Below are positions 8,001 through 16,591 of a DNA stretch of 21,014 nt, in pieces. Each line of letters opens with the position of its first letter. Within the stretch, counting starts at the first letter, position 1. Under the pieces are notes generated by a model, which did not search any database, was not told the DNA's origin, and saw nothing but the letters and a program-made list of their open reading frames with translations. The stretch is from an uncultured Chlamydiae bacterium (GTDB lineage: Bacteria; Chlamydiota; Chlamydiia; Chlamydiales; SM23-39), in NCBI GenBank assembly GCA_903889795.1, contig CAISYW010000093.1, positions 1 through 21,014 on the forward strand, read 5' to 3'. Both the position numbers and the translations under genes were made by a program.

Positions 8001-11000
8001 GCCAGATTTTCAGATAAGAAAAGAACCTCAGATCCGTGATTATCGTGACCGTCTTTGGTACCACCCAAGCGAAAGCTTGCAATTCAGGGCAGTCCCTCAT
8101 GAAAAAAATCAAGGCATCCTGAGCCCTTATTGGATCGAACATGTTAATCATTTTGGCGAATCCCACCGCTTATATGACCTGAACAATCCACATCAATTCG
8201 ATCAAATGGTCGATATTCGATTTTCCAAACACGACCGATCCCATATAAAAGACCAGTTAAAAAAGATCAGTAAATATCGGTTGTTATTGGGTGATCGAAA
8301 ATGTTTAGGTTGGTCGGATCTCTATTCTTTTTACTCCAAAATCGCGATCAAAAGAGATTTATCCAATCCTTATGATGATAACACACCAGATTTGGGTTAC
8401 CGGCATCGTCTGGACTCTCATATGATCTACGCCCTTGATCACGATGATATCAAACCCCCGCTCAATTACCAGGATATGAGAAACTTGCTCTCTTTAAGTT
8501 CTCATCCCGAATTGCAAATCCAGCAAACATTGGGTTTTTTCCGTCAAAATCCCAATTGGCTCGATAATCCGCAGGGCCAATCGTTTTTCAAACAATTGAT
8601 GTTTGAGCCCAATCTTTTGATGCGAGAATTCAAAAATCAGCCTCTCAAGTCGGGAAATTTGGCGAGACAACTCGCTGACTTTTGCCGCGAGCATTATCAT
8701 TTTTATTTCAATACGGGAGGATTGTCGAACGCTCTCTATTTCCTGGAAATGAGCCAGCTCTTTGAAAATCACGTCAGGGCGGCCATCGTGGAATTTCCCG
8801 ATGCGTTTCCGGAACAACCAGACTTTCATTTTCTCGATCCAAAAATCGAATTTGACCGCCTGCTTTCTTTGGATAATTTATCCAATAATGATCGTGCGGC
8901 TATTCAATTTTCCAGAGCCTTTGGTCTCCAGGGTCAGAGCCGGATTACGAGAGACGAGCTGATCCACCTGATTGTTAGCGCGATTCAAGGAAACGATATG
9001 CCTGGAATCGAAGCAAAATCCCCAAACGATCAAATCTTTCCTGAAATCATCGCCGATTTTAAATGCAGACATTCCGAAATCCAAGCCCTCTTGATGCGTT
9101 TTGATCAAGAAATTCGCGCGCTTTTAGAATCCGGCGGCGGGAACTCGATCCTCAATGAGATCCTTCAAAAGATCTATCCCCAATTTAAAAAAACGGAGTG
9201 GGAGTGCCTGGGCTATCCGAGATACCAGTCCAAGGATAAATCGATTATTTTGGATGTTGTGCATGGCACCGTCTTCATCGATGGCGGGGCGAAACGCTCT
9301 TTGCCGGAGCGCTGGCGGATCGATCCTCTTGTCGGGTTGTTTTGTAAAGACCGAGGCCCCGTTTTTTCTGCACAGATCGGAGAAAACACATGGGAAATAT
9401 TCAATGAAAAAAACGAGAGATATATTGTCATTGAAGGAAATCCGCCCATCCTTTTTCAGAAAATCCAGGATAAATGGCACCAACATATCGATTGCAGTAT
9501 CCTGCCGCTCTCTCTCCAGGAGGGGCTCCACTGCTGGATGCCCATGGATGGATCATCTCCCATATGGGTTGGGACAGACCAAAACGAGTATAAATATTCT
9601 CTTAAGCAATCCATAGATCATTCCCCATCAATGGTCATTCATCAATTGAACCGGGGACAAGAAACAGGTCTTATCCTGGAACATCTCCAAGGTCATGAAC
9701 ATCCTTATCGCCTTCTCAATCGTTTTGAAAATCCCGATTACATCCGAATATGGAAAATCAAAGGAGCCGCCACTGCACAATCAATTGAAATGCCGCGATA
9801 TGACTTGCATTTTGATATTCGATCCATTGAGGGCGAGGCCAAAGCCTTTTGTGTAGAAACCCCTGGTTTTTGGATCGCTAAAAATCAAGTGGTCGTTGAT
9901 TTGGGAGACATTCCGCAATATCTGGTATTAGAAAATGGCGCCGGAAAAAAAATAGTGTTTATTCCGAACAAATCGATGAAATCGCCGCGCTCATCTTTGA
10001 GCACTGATTACGCGTTGTTAGATGAAGGGACGCCAAGGAATCCTGCGTATTTTCATTACGACATTTCAACATCGGGCAAACTGATCGTTCCGGATAATGG
10101 AGTTTCATCCCTGCACTTGACGCTGCTTCGTTTGTCGGAACAAGAATATAACGCCGCTCATGCTATTTTAATGGACTTCGAATCGCAAACAGAACCGTAT
10201 TCCCCACAAGAAATTAATAAATTAATCGAAATTTCCCTTTTCAGCCAGGTGAACCACGACCACGATCCAAGGGCGGCAGCAATTCAGCTGAGAGCGATCT
10301 ATTTATTGATTCGCGATGGAATTGATCTCGACACCCACCCGAACCTCAACGAACCGTGGAATCACATCTATTATGAGTACCGGCAAAAAAATGATCACAT
10401 CCCTCCTCATCTAAAGCTCAATGCCAGACAAATCGAGATCTTGAATAGGAAAATCCAAAATCCTCCGTCTACGCATTTCCAACCACAAATGGTAGCAGTC
10501 CAACCACTGGACTTTGTCGATTTTCAAAAAGATCTCGACATATCTTTCTTTTTACGTGCAATCACAGATCCTTCTCCGACCGAGAAAGTCTCTCAAGCAT
10601 CCCTTCGGCGTTCAAATTCTCTCACAAAAAACTTTACCGAGTTTTATTCCTGCGCTCGATCGACGCTGAATGCAACGCAAGCAGCCTCATGGCTTGAAAA
10701 AATGTCAGGGCTATCGATGCAAGCCAACAGTCCGCTGGCTCGATGGCTCGCAACGTTTCGCAAAAAAGTATCGAACCCGATGCCCGCCTTGACAGAAGAG
10801 ATCCGAGCCCAACTGGCGCTGTGCATATTGAGCGAAAGCGATGAAACAGAGAAAATCGCCGCCACTTTTTTATTTGCCGTTCTAGAGCAACCCGAACGCT
10901 TCCCCCCTGCCGAAGAAATGGCTCAATTGATTCAATCTTCTCAATCGGACGATGCGGATCGTAAAGAAACGGCGACAAAAACCCTTCAGTCTCATTTCAA

Positions 11001-14000
11001 CACGGCTCGTTCCTGTTTTCAAAACAATCGTCCCCGTCAAAGCGATGATCCGGGACAAAAGGATCTTCCCCACAAAAAGCCTCCAACGGTCGCAACTCGT
11101 CCCAGTACATCGTTTTCACCCCCCCCGGACGTTTGCGTTTCTGTCGCTGGATCGAGCAGCGATCCGGCGAAAGCGGCCCCATTTTTCGAATTTTTGATCG
11201 CCGAGAAAAAAGCCGGAAAGAGTGAAGAGGCCCGTCGCACTCTTGCTGATCATTTCGCCCTATCCCCGCGCGATCAGCAGATGCAGAGAAAATTTGAAAG
11301 GCTTCATCAGTCGCTACAGGAATATCAGCCGCCTGCTCTCTTCTCATACAAATTAAAGGACGGAATCGATTTATCCTCATGGCGGAGTTCTCTTTTGAAT
11401 GATACCGATGCAATGGATAGGAGTCTCGAAAGCCGGTCTCAAGAGTTGTTAGCGCTTGCAAATCTCATGCCATCTTCGAAAGAGGAAATATCAACACGGC
11501 ATTTGGAATATTTCAGCGGCGATCGAATCAGCATGGAATTGGATGATCTCATCGTCTTATTCTCGTCTTTGGACGCCGAACAGTTCCTACGAATCAATCC
11601 ATCGCTTTCGTTGGAAGAAGTTCAACAGCTTTATCAGAAAACTTCCGAGTATCTTGCCCAGGCAACGGCTCTCCGGCAACAAAAAACAATCGCTCGACTT
11701 ATTCAGTCTGTTCAAAAAGCCGAGCAGGAAGGAAATGAAGAGCAAAAGGCACTGGCAATGGAAGAATTGGGCCAGGAAGTTCAAAAAACCAGACAATATA
11801 ATATCGCCGAACATCCAGATTGGCTCGTATTTGAATATTATAAGCAGTTTTTATTGCGAAAAGATCAGGTAGAAAGCCTCGATAAATTAAAAACCAAAGG
11901 ATTGGGCCTCGAAGCGTGTATGGGGTCAGGCAAAACGGACGTGTTGGCGCTGCTCAGTCTTTTAGCTGACGCAGATGGTGTGCATGTGCCCATTTTCATG
12001 ATGCCGACAGACCTTATGCCATCAATGTCTCCGAAATTTAAGAAAAAACTTGGGTTATTCTATCATCGACTCATCGATGTGATTCCCATCGAGCGAAACC
12101 AAAATCTCGATGCGGCATCCATCGAACAGTTACTCCAGAGGCTCAAAGATGCTCAAGAAAAGCGTAAAATCATCCTGATGACGGGTGCAAGCGTTAAAAA
12201 TCTCTTTTTGAACTGGATCGAAAAGATGGATATAGCTGCTTCGCCTTCAACAATAGATCATTCACAAATCGAAAGAGAACTCGACTTGTTAAATCAGGTC
12301 TTTGAAATATTCTGGCAATCGCCGCTGACTATAGACGAAGCGGATTTGGAAATGGATGTCATTAAAACACACCATTTTACATATGGATCGCCAAAACACC
12401 TCAAAGAAGAGACGATGAATACTGTCGCATCTTTTCATCATCTTTTAGCAACGAATCCCCGTGTTCGCCCTCTTTTGAATGTTGGATTCTTGCCGAGCCA
12501 GACAGGCGCGCCTCCAATGACCTCTGAATATTACGAGCAAACCGTTCGCCCGGTTCTCGTTGAAGAAATTTTACGAGGCGATTGGTCTGTGTATGATCAT
12601 CGACTTAAAGATTTTTTCCAGAAACTGACGGGATCAGATCGCCAACTGGCAAAAGAGTATCTGAACAATCAATCCGAAAAAAGCGCTCTGATCGACAGGA
12701 TCGATTCGATCGAAATCAAAAACGCGTTAGCTATTTTAAAAGAAGAGATCAGCCAGATTTTCGTCACAACGGCGATGAAACAAAAAGGTGAACATTTCGG
12801 CTTGCTGCCACATGGCCAAAAAACCGCTTTTCCTCGAATTCCGATCCCATATCATGGCAGCCAAAATCCGGCACGCCGTTCCCAGTTTGCCAATGTACTT
12901 GCGATTATGAATTACGCCATGGATTACTACATGAATACCGGTATCAACCCGGAAATTCTCTCCGAAGAACTAGAAATTCTCCGTGAGAAGATTGTCAAGG
13001 ATGTAAAAAGCGATATCGATAGAAAACAAAGTCCGGCCTATATCGCTTTTGTACAGCTCTGCAATGGTTTGGATATTCCTCTATTTCATACTACATCCGC
13101 TCAAATCGATCTGATGGTGGAGAGAATCAATCAAAACGAGAGCCAAAAAATCGATTTGATCCGAAAACATGTTCTTTCAGAGATACGCACCTATCCGCGG
13201 CGCTTGAATACCAATGCGCATATTCTTTCGACTCTATTTCAATCGATCAATGCATTTTCCGGAACACTGCGATGGAACGCCGAGACATTCCCTGATGCTG
13301 TAACGCGCTGGGATTTTTCGGATACGGATGTCAAAACACTGCACCTTTTATGGGAAAAATCACCCCATGCCGTCGCCATCGTACCCGATGCTCTTTTAAC
13401 GAAACCGACGCCTGACGCCCTGATGGATCAAATCCTCGATCCCGATCATTTGGCGAACGGCATTTCTGTCGCTGATGCCGGCGGCATATTCCGAAGCTGG
13501 ACGAATGAACAAAATGCACGCGCCTTGCTCGAGCATCACACCCGCTCCGGACATTCATTCATCAAAGGAGTGACTTATTACGATGAAGATGATCATGAAT
13601 TCGTAATCGAACAAGGCAAGCCCCAGCCAATTCTTCGATCATCTACAGATCTGAAATTTGATGAGTTAGCCGTTTACTGGGATCAAAAACATACAACCGG
13701 GTCGGATCAGAGGCTTTCCCCTCAAATGCACTGTGTTTTGACTGTCAGCCGTTATACTACCCTCAGAGGCATATCTCAATCGGCCTGGCGCTTGCGCCAG
13801 TTGGATCGCGGGCAAATCCCTTCTTTTGCTATCGCAAAAGAACATGCAGAGGTTGTTCAAACAAGGCTGCACAGCGAATGGCCCTCGGATCCGTCGCCGA
13901 TCGACTTGAAAGACATTTTGGTCTACGCGTATTATATTGAAGCCGAGCGCCAGGGCACTGACAATTTCCGTGCTCTTAAACAAAAAATGCAAAGCGTCTT

Positions 14001-15231
14001 AATCGACCCTCTCGTTCGCAAGATACTCCGGGATCCCCAGATTCCTTGGGTGCAAAGATACCAAGTGTTCAATGAGACACGGGATCTCTTTATTTCAGAG
14101 GAACCTCAAGATCTTAGTTTGGTCTTCGGCGATCCTTCCATTTTAACGAACAGCAGCAAGGTTGTCGACGCAACAGTTCAGCAAATCATTCAATCCAGAG
14201 CGTTTAAAGCTTTTGAAGCCTTACCCTGCGTTAAAAAACATGTCGATGTACCGCAACTCCGCCAGAGCCTTCAAAAAATTATTCGGGATGAAATATCAGG
14301 CCTACCCGATCGTTTGCCGATGAACGCTCCTTCCGGTTCAGATGAGATCGTTGAGGTAGAAGATTTGACCGAACAGCACAATGAAGAAGAGACTCATCAA
14401 GAAATTCACCAAGAGACTCACCAAGAGACTCACAAAGAGACAGAGAAGGAGGCCAGATCATTGAAGGGCGATGAAGCTCCCTATCCCATATTCATACACG
14501 ACAGAAAAGGACTCTTTCAGAAAAGCTATTTCACACCCCGTTTTGATCCTTTGCTTACGATCGAAACGACAAAAACTCCGGAAGGTACGTTAATTTCTCC
14601 ACCGCAGACTCTGTTTTTCCGCATGAGCGATATGCTTCGCAGCCAAAATCCCGCATCATCACAAGAAAAAGATCTTGGATTCAGTCCCTCCATACTCACA
14701 ACAATCAACCTGTTTCCCGCTTATCGGCTATCCGGTCCATCCGACATTCCATTGCCTCCGTCTTTCGAGCCATTTGGGCCGAATCAGCAAACAGGCGAGC
14801 ATCTCCTCGTAATACAAGATCGAAAAGATCCCACGCAAATCCAGGTAATTATGATCGATCTGGAAGACGCCGCCATATTCGAAAAATTCCTCGTTGAAGA
14901 CCACGATTCTCAAACGGCGGAGCTTCGGGAGGTCAACCTCTGTCTCTACCATTTGAATAACGGCATGTTCCGCACCTCTCGAGAAGGATTCGACGAACAA
15001 AAGCTAGAACAAAATCCGCAATTTCAACTCATGAAAGTGCAAGCCAAGTTCTTGAATGGAGAGCTTTCCTATACTCCAAACGAACAAGCAACGCTTCAAC
15101 ATTGGATCACAAGAACCAATGCGGACAAACTCGATGAGTTCTTTAAAAATCAAATTTTAGAATGGAAACCCGGATCGCGGGCAGCATTCGAAAGATCCGA
15201 CATTGCCCGCGTTCTCAGAAGGTTTAAGTAA
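5056..15231 (+). CDS. Giant SF2-helicase/SecA-like ATPase of DUF3638/DUF3645 type (3391 residues)
   Basis: The frame is open from 4993, but the TTG there is an unlikely start. The ATG at 5056 (MTTKLAESIRK) is the first ATG and lies downstream of a plausible promoter; no clear Shine-Dalgarno sequence precedes it. The C-terminal third carries an ATPase core: Walker A GSGKT (2290-2294, in GLEACMGSGKT), a DEAD Walker B box (IDEAD, 2426-2430), then PYHGSQNPARRSQF, YWDQKHTTGSD (about 2874-2884) and QSAWRLRQLDRGQ (2908-2920), which resembles SF2 motif VI. This order matches what I know of DUF3638/DUF3645 proteins shared by chlamydiae and eukaryotes. Near the N-terminus are H-x4-C-x2-C-x2-H (226-237) and a module GWVDKTALGH..GGHAIVVN..NNLGAG (397-436) of unknown role. 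A THQE repeat linker lies at 3113-3132. No membrane segments are evident. The biochemical function is unknown; nucleotide-driven remodelling of protein or nucleic acid is inference. The stop is 3 bp from the convergent gene. Confidence 0.9.
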   Translation: MTTKLAESIRKCEHYTSLRQPQRVMNPKKWDKALNRFFSDVFALIKKFERCETLAQSEFQAVLRRIDKIAKNSIDPKQVLRAKEMLEEAYNSRGFRYPPDELGFPEPSLFPRLTSWRNCFVWGLYAEGMLGLNPAPIPRAFSGDVPPSTASSEPIVEGDVKANSFGERVVYNYFIPALRHTAQWVRSMFTTSMPAVPSVEPHNSTQPVDRNPENCDSFSSEGGLPHHVEMCHLCQSHFTEVKESSPELNQADQKTQSVVFNADPLRTVQPKDPPQLRRFIETPIDNLVANDKIFQHVLGGSFGKGTGLEGNQALMTTAYTARLIEHMHQTHFAEAFDGHRPETDSQSDVLRDYSKKMPIALCLQNAFETESFETFYDLLLCEMSRLKKGESLSFQAGWVDKTALGHSDSGGHAIVVNMIKQENGLYTFSVNNLGAGIEFHTSAIIDGKIKTLSFTNIVDIQEENLLSPTFWKTLQELRHPSPYGDDWKPSDLYQNILHILKGRVSRHQYSLDQMHEIVEAGHCTFSSWTALLKQHLDQTGLYPRFEYGFQFKTLYEYFRQNRNRLNEEAVRKLLKKGLEDFARISRSLIQSNALSPSDAAYTVEQISIISSAIAQAEEAHLQKIRQSIPALSFESKPEREEFPVSLPKPIVWNSTTLSMPAEPIQPVLPYRSETFHGDLIHFHEEALQLNNDAHFHLAFHHIQRFIRQIPIDWMEKPIAEWSRLDTPWQHMTQKQAEETVKTLAKLSEQFIYSIWKCPEMRQVESTEYLTQLKILTLIDAISRGALNISIPSLYQSTFDMLLKHSSSQLMMTDPIWSRQCLAINAYWETADPEKLRDERDHISFFNFEEFPALSMRTGDEHYEAELCSEDLSNNRGWEYVRRRIILQNHDKQPECPKPPESFRWLLNHLQSPEIQAKIRSDYPEAAALDPMSQAIYFAYAQKNGSSDRFSYISEERNSAIIPPSFFAIRSVSYLTNFFIHSQPDFQIRKEPQIRDYRDRLWYHPSESLQFRAVPHEKNQGILSPYWIEHVNHFGESHRLYDLNNPHQFDQMVDIRFSKHDRSHIKDQLKKISKYRLLLGDRKCLGWSDLYSFYSKIAIKRDLSNPYDDNTPDLGYRHRLDSHMIYALDHDDIKPPLNYQDMRNLLSLSSHPELQIQQTLGFFRQNPNWLDNPQGQSFFKQLMFEPNLLMREFKNQPLKSGNLARQLADFCREHYHFYFNTGGLSNALYFLEMSQLFENHVRAAIVEFPDAFPEQPDFHFLDPKIEFDRLLSLDNLSNNDRAAIQFSRAFGLQGQSRITRDELIHLIVSAIQGNDMPGIEAKSPNDQIFPEIIADFKCRHSEIQALLMRFDQEIRALLESGGGNSILNEILQKIYPQFKKTEWECLGYPRYQSKDKSIILDVVHGTVFIDGGAKRSLPERWRIDPLVGLFCKDRGPVFSAQIGENTWEIFNEKNERYIVIEGNPPILFQKIQDKWHQHIDCSILPLSLQEGLHCWMPMDGSSPIWVGTDQNEYKYSLKQSIDHSPSMVIHQLNRGQETGLILEHLQGHEHPYRLLNRFENPDYIRIWKIKGAATAQSIEMPRYDLHFDIRSIEGEAKAFCVETPGFWIAKNQVVVDLGDIPQYLVLENGAGKKIVFIPNKSMKSPRSSLSTDYALLDEGTPRNPAYFHYDISTSGKLIVPDNGVSSLHLTLLRLSEQEYNAAHAILMDFESQTEPYSPQEINKLIEISLFSQVNHDHDPRAAAIQLRAIYLLIRDGIDLDTHPNLNEPWNHIYYEYRQKNDHIPPHLKLNARQIEILNRKIQNPPSTHFQPQMVAVQPLDFVDFQKDLDISFFLRAITDPSPTEKVSQASLRRSNSLTKNFTEFYSCARSTLNATQAASWLEKMSGLSMQANSPLARWLATFRKKVSNPMPALTEEIRAQLALCILSESDETEKIAATFLFAVLEQPERFPPAEEMAQLIQSSQSDDADRKETATKTLQSHFNTARSCFQNNRPRQSDDPGQKDLPHKKPPTVATRPSTSFSPPPDVCVSVAGSSSDPAKAAPFFEFLIAEKKAGKSEEARRTLADHFALSPRDQQMQRKFERLHQSLQEYQPPALFSYKLKDGIDLSSWRSSLLNDTDAMDRSLESRSQELLALANLMPSSKEEISTRHLEYFSGDRISMELDDLIVLFSSLDAEQFLRINPSLSLEEVQQLYQKTSEYLAQATALRQQKTIARLIQSVQKAEQEGNEEQKALAMEELGQEVQKTRQYNIAEHPDWLVFEYYKQFLLRKDQVESLDKLKTKGLGLEACMGSGKTDVLALLSLLADADGVHVPIFMMPTDLMPSMSPKFKKKLGLFYHRLIDVIPIERNQNLDAASIEQLLQRLKDAQEKRKIILMTGASVKNLFLNWIEKMDIAASPSTIDHSQIERELDLLNQVFEIFWQSPLTIDEADLEMDVIKTHHFTYGSPKHLKEETMNTVASFHHLLATNPRVRPLLNVGFLPSQTGAPPMTSEYYEQTVRPVLVEEILRGDWSVYDHRLKDFFQKLTGSDRQLAKEYLNNQSEKSALIDRIDSIEIKNALAILKEEISQIFVTTAMKQKGEHFGLLPHGQKTAFPRIPIPYHGSQNPARRSQFANVLAIMNYAMDYYMNTGINPEILSEELEILREKIVKDVKSDIDRKQSPAYIAFVQLCNGLDIPLFHTTSAQIDLMVERINQNESQKIDLIRKHVLSEIRTYPRRLNTNAHILSTLFQSINAFSGTLRWNAETFPDAVTRWDFSDTDVKTLHLLWEKSPHAVAIVPDALLTKPTPDALMDQILDPDHLANGISVADAGGIFRSWTNEQNARALLEHHTRSGHSFIKGVTYYDEDDHEFVIEQGKPQPILRSSTDLKFDELAVYWDQKHTTGSDQRLSPQMHCVLTVSRYTTLRGISQSAWRLRQLDRGQIPSFAIAKEHAEVVQTRLHSEWPSDPSPIDLKDILVYAYYIEAERQGTDNFRALKQKMQSVLIDPLVRKILRDPQIPWVQRYQVFNETRDLFISEEPQDLSLVFGDPSILTNSSKVVDATVQQIIQSRAFKAFEALPCVKKHVDVPQLRQSLQKIIRDEISGLPDRLPMNAPSGSDEIVEVEDLTEQHNEEETHQEIHQETHQETHKETEKEARSLKGDEAPYPIFIHDRKGLFQKSYFTPRFDPLLTIETTKTPEGTLISPPQTLFFRMSDMLRSQNPASSQEKDLGFSPSILTTINLFPAYRLSGPSDIPLPPSFEPFGPNQQTGEHLLVIQDRKDPTQIQVIMIDLEDAAIFEKFLVEDHDSQTAELREVNLCLYHLNNGMFRTSREGFDEQKLEQNPQFQLMKVQAKFLNGELSYTPNEQATLQHWITRTNADKLDEFFKNQILEWKPGSRAAFERSDIARVLRRFK
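14392..14451 (+). repeat. 12-bp tandem repeat encoding THQE units inside the giant gene
   Basis: Four imperfect copies of ACTCACCAAGAG (starts 14392, 14404, 14416, 14428) and a diverged fifth (14440) encode THQE-IHQE-THQE-THKE-TEKE. The unit is a multiple of three, so copy-number change would keep the frame. It follows a very acidic stretch (IVEVEDLTEQHNEEE) and probably forms a flexible or helical charged linker between the ATPase core and the C-terminal 260 residues. Confidence 0.85.
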
Positions 15232-15234
15232 ATT

Positions 15235-16278
15235 CTAGATTCTTTTATATGCTTCTATAAAAATCGGAACCAAACAATCTGGGATTGCTGCCCTGTCAAA
15301 CCTGAAAAGAATTCCCTTTGAAACCTTGGTCCGATCCTGAAAAACCGGCGCAAGATCGAGAATCAATGTTTTTACATGTTTGCCTGAAACATTGCGATAG
15401 GCGATCTTAGCCCGTGGATCGCAAGCCGCGTTCACTACTTCGTCTAAAGAAACAGAACACCCATCAACCAACTGATACATCTCAGCTGATCCGAATTCGG
15501 CATAGAAAAACACAGGGAAGGTGGAAACGTTCAAAATATGATCGCGATTATAACATTCAATCACATAGCCATGTGAAGTCATCCGAAGAGTCCGGTTTTC
15601 TTCTTCCGCGATTTTTCTCGATCCGTTGACCATCTCGATAACATCCTGAGAGCTTGTCCCATCGGGAAATATAGTCGAGGTCTTCTTGCCGTCTACAATG
15701 GCAAACCGGATTTGAGTGACCGGGTTGGTCGCTATGACATTAATCGAAACGGGGGAATTCGGCAGATGCAGATGATACCCTCCGGTTTTTTCTAATCTAT
15801 TAAGATGACTGACATTAACAACCTTATACGGGCTTTTCTGCATAGCTTTAGCAGCCACGGAAACAATTTTCGTTCCGGTTCTAGAAAGACCCTCATCTAG
15901 AATAACCCTGGATGTCTCTTCGTGAAACTTAAGTGATGAACGGTCGAGCCCGGTTGGCTCCAATTCATCGTATACCCTGCTCATCATCTCAGCTCCTTTT
16001 CTCTTTTTAAAAGGAGATGGGGTTTTATCGTCTTGCAAGACTTGTAAGCCTTCCTCAACTGTGCGCTTAAACGCCCTGTCACCTGGGGAATTCATCACCA
16101 AGCCCTGTTCGCGGATCACGATTTGAGCCTCTTTCAATTTCTCTGGAGTTCGGAAAGAGCTGCTTGGAGCTGCATTGCGCGGACTACGTGGAGACTGAGG
16201 AGGGGTGGAGGCCTTTTCGTCATCCGAAAGGAAATCCGTTTGATCCTTGCTTGTTCGAAACGTAGGAAAATTTGCCAT
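15235..16278 (-). CDS. Putative EndoU-like ribonuclease domain protein with disordered, KKRK-containing N-terminus
   Basis: The 347-residue protein has two halves. Residues 1-95 are low in order: a Ser/Pro/Arg-rich stretch (STPPQSPRSPR, 24-34) and KTPSPFKKRKG (85-95), which looks like a classical nuclear localisation signal. From about 130 to 260 the order of motifs recalls bacterial EndoU RNases: SHLN..KTGGYHLHLP (157-173, histidines 158, 169, 171), KKTSTIFPDGTSSQDV (198-213, like the K..STFFP.WS..qv signature), SHGYVIE (235-241) and VSTFPVFF (251-258). EndoU enzymes cut RNA at uridines using two histidines and a lysine, and they occur as toxin tips and effectors. This assignment is by eye and unproven; residues 265-347 are unassigned. 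The ATG at 16278 lacks an SD but has a good promoter upstream. With neither signal peptide nor membrane segment, type III export is possible. The gene is convergent with the giant gene, 3 bp apart. Confidence 0.8.
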   Translation of the reverse strand: MANFPTFRTSKDQTDFLSDDEKASTPPQSPRSPRNAAPSSSFRTPEKLKEAQIVIREQGLVMNSPGDRAFKRTVEEGLQVLQDDKTPSPFKKRKGAEMMSRVYDELEPTGLDRSSLKFHEETSRVILDEGLSRTGTKIVSVAAKAMQKSPYKVVNVSHLNRLEKTGGYHLHLPNSPVSINVIATNPVTQIRFAIVDGKKTSTIFPDGTSSQDVIEMVNGSRKIAEEENRTLRMTSHGYVIECYNRDHILNVSTFPVFFYAEFGSAEMYQLVDGCSVSLDEVVNAACDPRAKIAYRNVSGKHVKTLILDLAPVFQDRTKVSKGILFRFDRAAIPDCLVPIFIEAYKRI

Positions 16279-16312
16279 AGTAAACTACAACCGTTTTGAG
16301 TTAATAAATAAG

Positions 16313-16342
16313 ATTATACCAAACCAAAAAAAAACGCAACAA
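16313..16342 (-). promoter_or_regulatory. Promoter of the EndoU-like gene with an A9/T9 tract in its spacer
   Basis: On the minus strand TTGTTG (16337-16342), 18 bases, then a perfect TATAAT (16313-16318) gives a start near 16306 and a leader of about 28 bases to the ATG at 16278. An alternative -35, TTGCGT (16334-16339), has a 15-base spacer. The spacer includes nine consecutive A on the plus strand (16326-16334), so a one-base slip would change promoter spacing. Confidence 0.5.
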
Positions 16343-16358
16343 TCAGATTCAAATAAAA

Positions 16359-16387
16359 TTGATACTGTTATTGATTGGAAATATTTT
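16359..16387 (+). promoter_or_regulatory. Candidate divergent promoter of the small basic ORF
   Basis: TTGATA (16359-16364), a 17-base spacer and TATTTT (16382-16387) would start transcription near 16394. It reads away from the EndoU-like promoter, with about 16 bases between the two -35 hexamers. The hexamer and spacing are good, but the region is A+T rich and chance similarity cannot be excluded. Confidence 0.35.
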
Positions 16388-16430
16388 AAAGAAAAAACAT
16401 CCTGGAGACGATATTCGAAAAGGTAAAAAA

Positions 16431-16559
16431 ATGACAGCAAAAAACTTAAATAGCTTCATGGCTTCATTAAAGAGCCATGGGAACCCCGGTTTTTCGAAGA
16501 TCGGATCGATTTTGCATGAAAAACCAAAACAAACTAAAAAAAATTCTTTTCAAACGTAA
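16431..16559 (+). CDS. Possible 42-residue basic protein
   Basis: The ATG at 16431 is preceded by AAAAGG seven bases upstream, a better ribosome binding site than most genes here have, and by a candidate promoter at 16359. The peptide begins MTAKNLNSFMASLKSHGNPG and ends in a lysine-rich tail (HEKPKQTKKNSFQT), with seven lysines and one acidic residue. No family is recognised. Within it a 7-bp inverted repeat (CATGGCT ... AGCCATG, about 16458-16480) could fold in the mRNA. The frame continues upstream to 16359 without a stop, but the SD favours 16431. It may be a small nucleic-acid-binding or partner protein, or simply an open frame in an otherwise non-coding 380-bp gap. Confidence 0.4.
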   Translation: MTAKNLNSFMASLKSHGNPGFSKIGSILHEKPKQTKKNSFQT

Positions 16560-16591
16560 AACATACTAATTTTTTTATTTACACAAAACAA

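Noticed and set aside
9124..9616. Opposed ORFs of 135 and 153 codons inside the giant gene
   Set aside because: These and similar internal frames are shadows of a clearly coding 10-kb frame and have no start signals or family motifs.
14392..14451. CRISPR-like array
   Set aside because: The repeats are 12 bp, contiguous, without spacers, and in frame within a gene.
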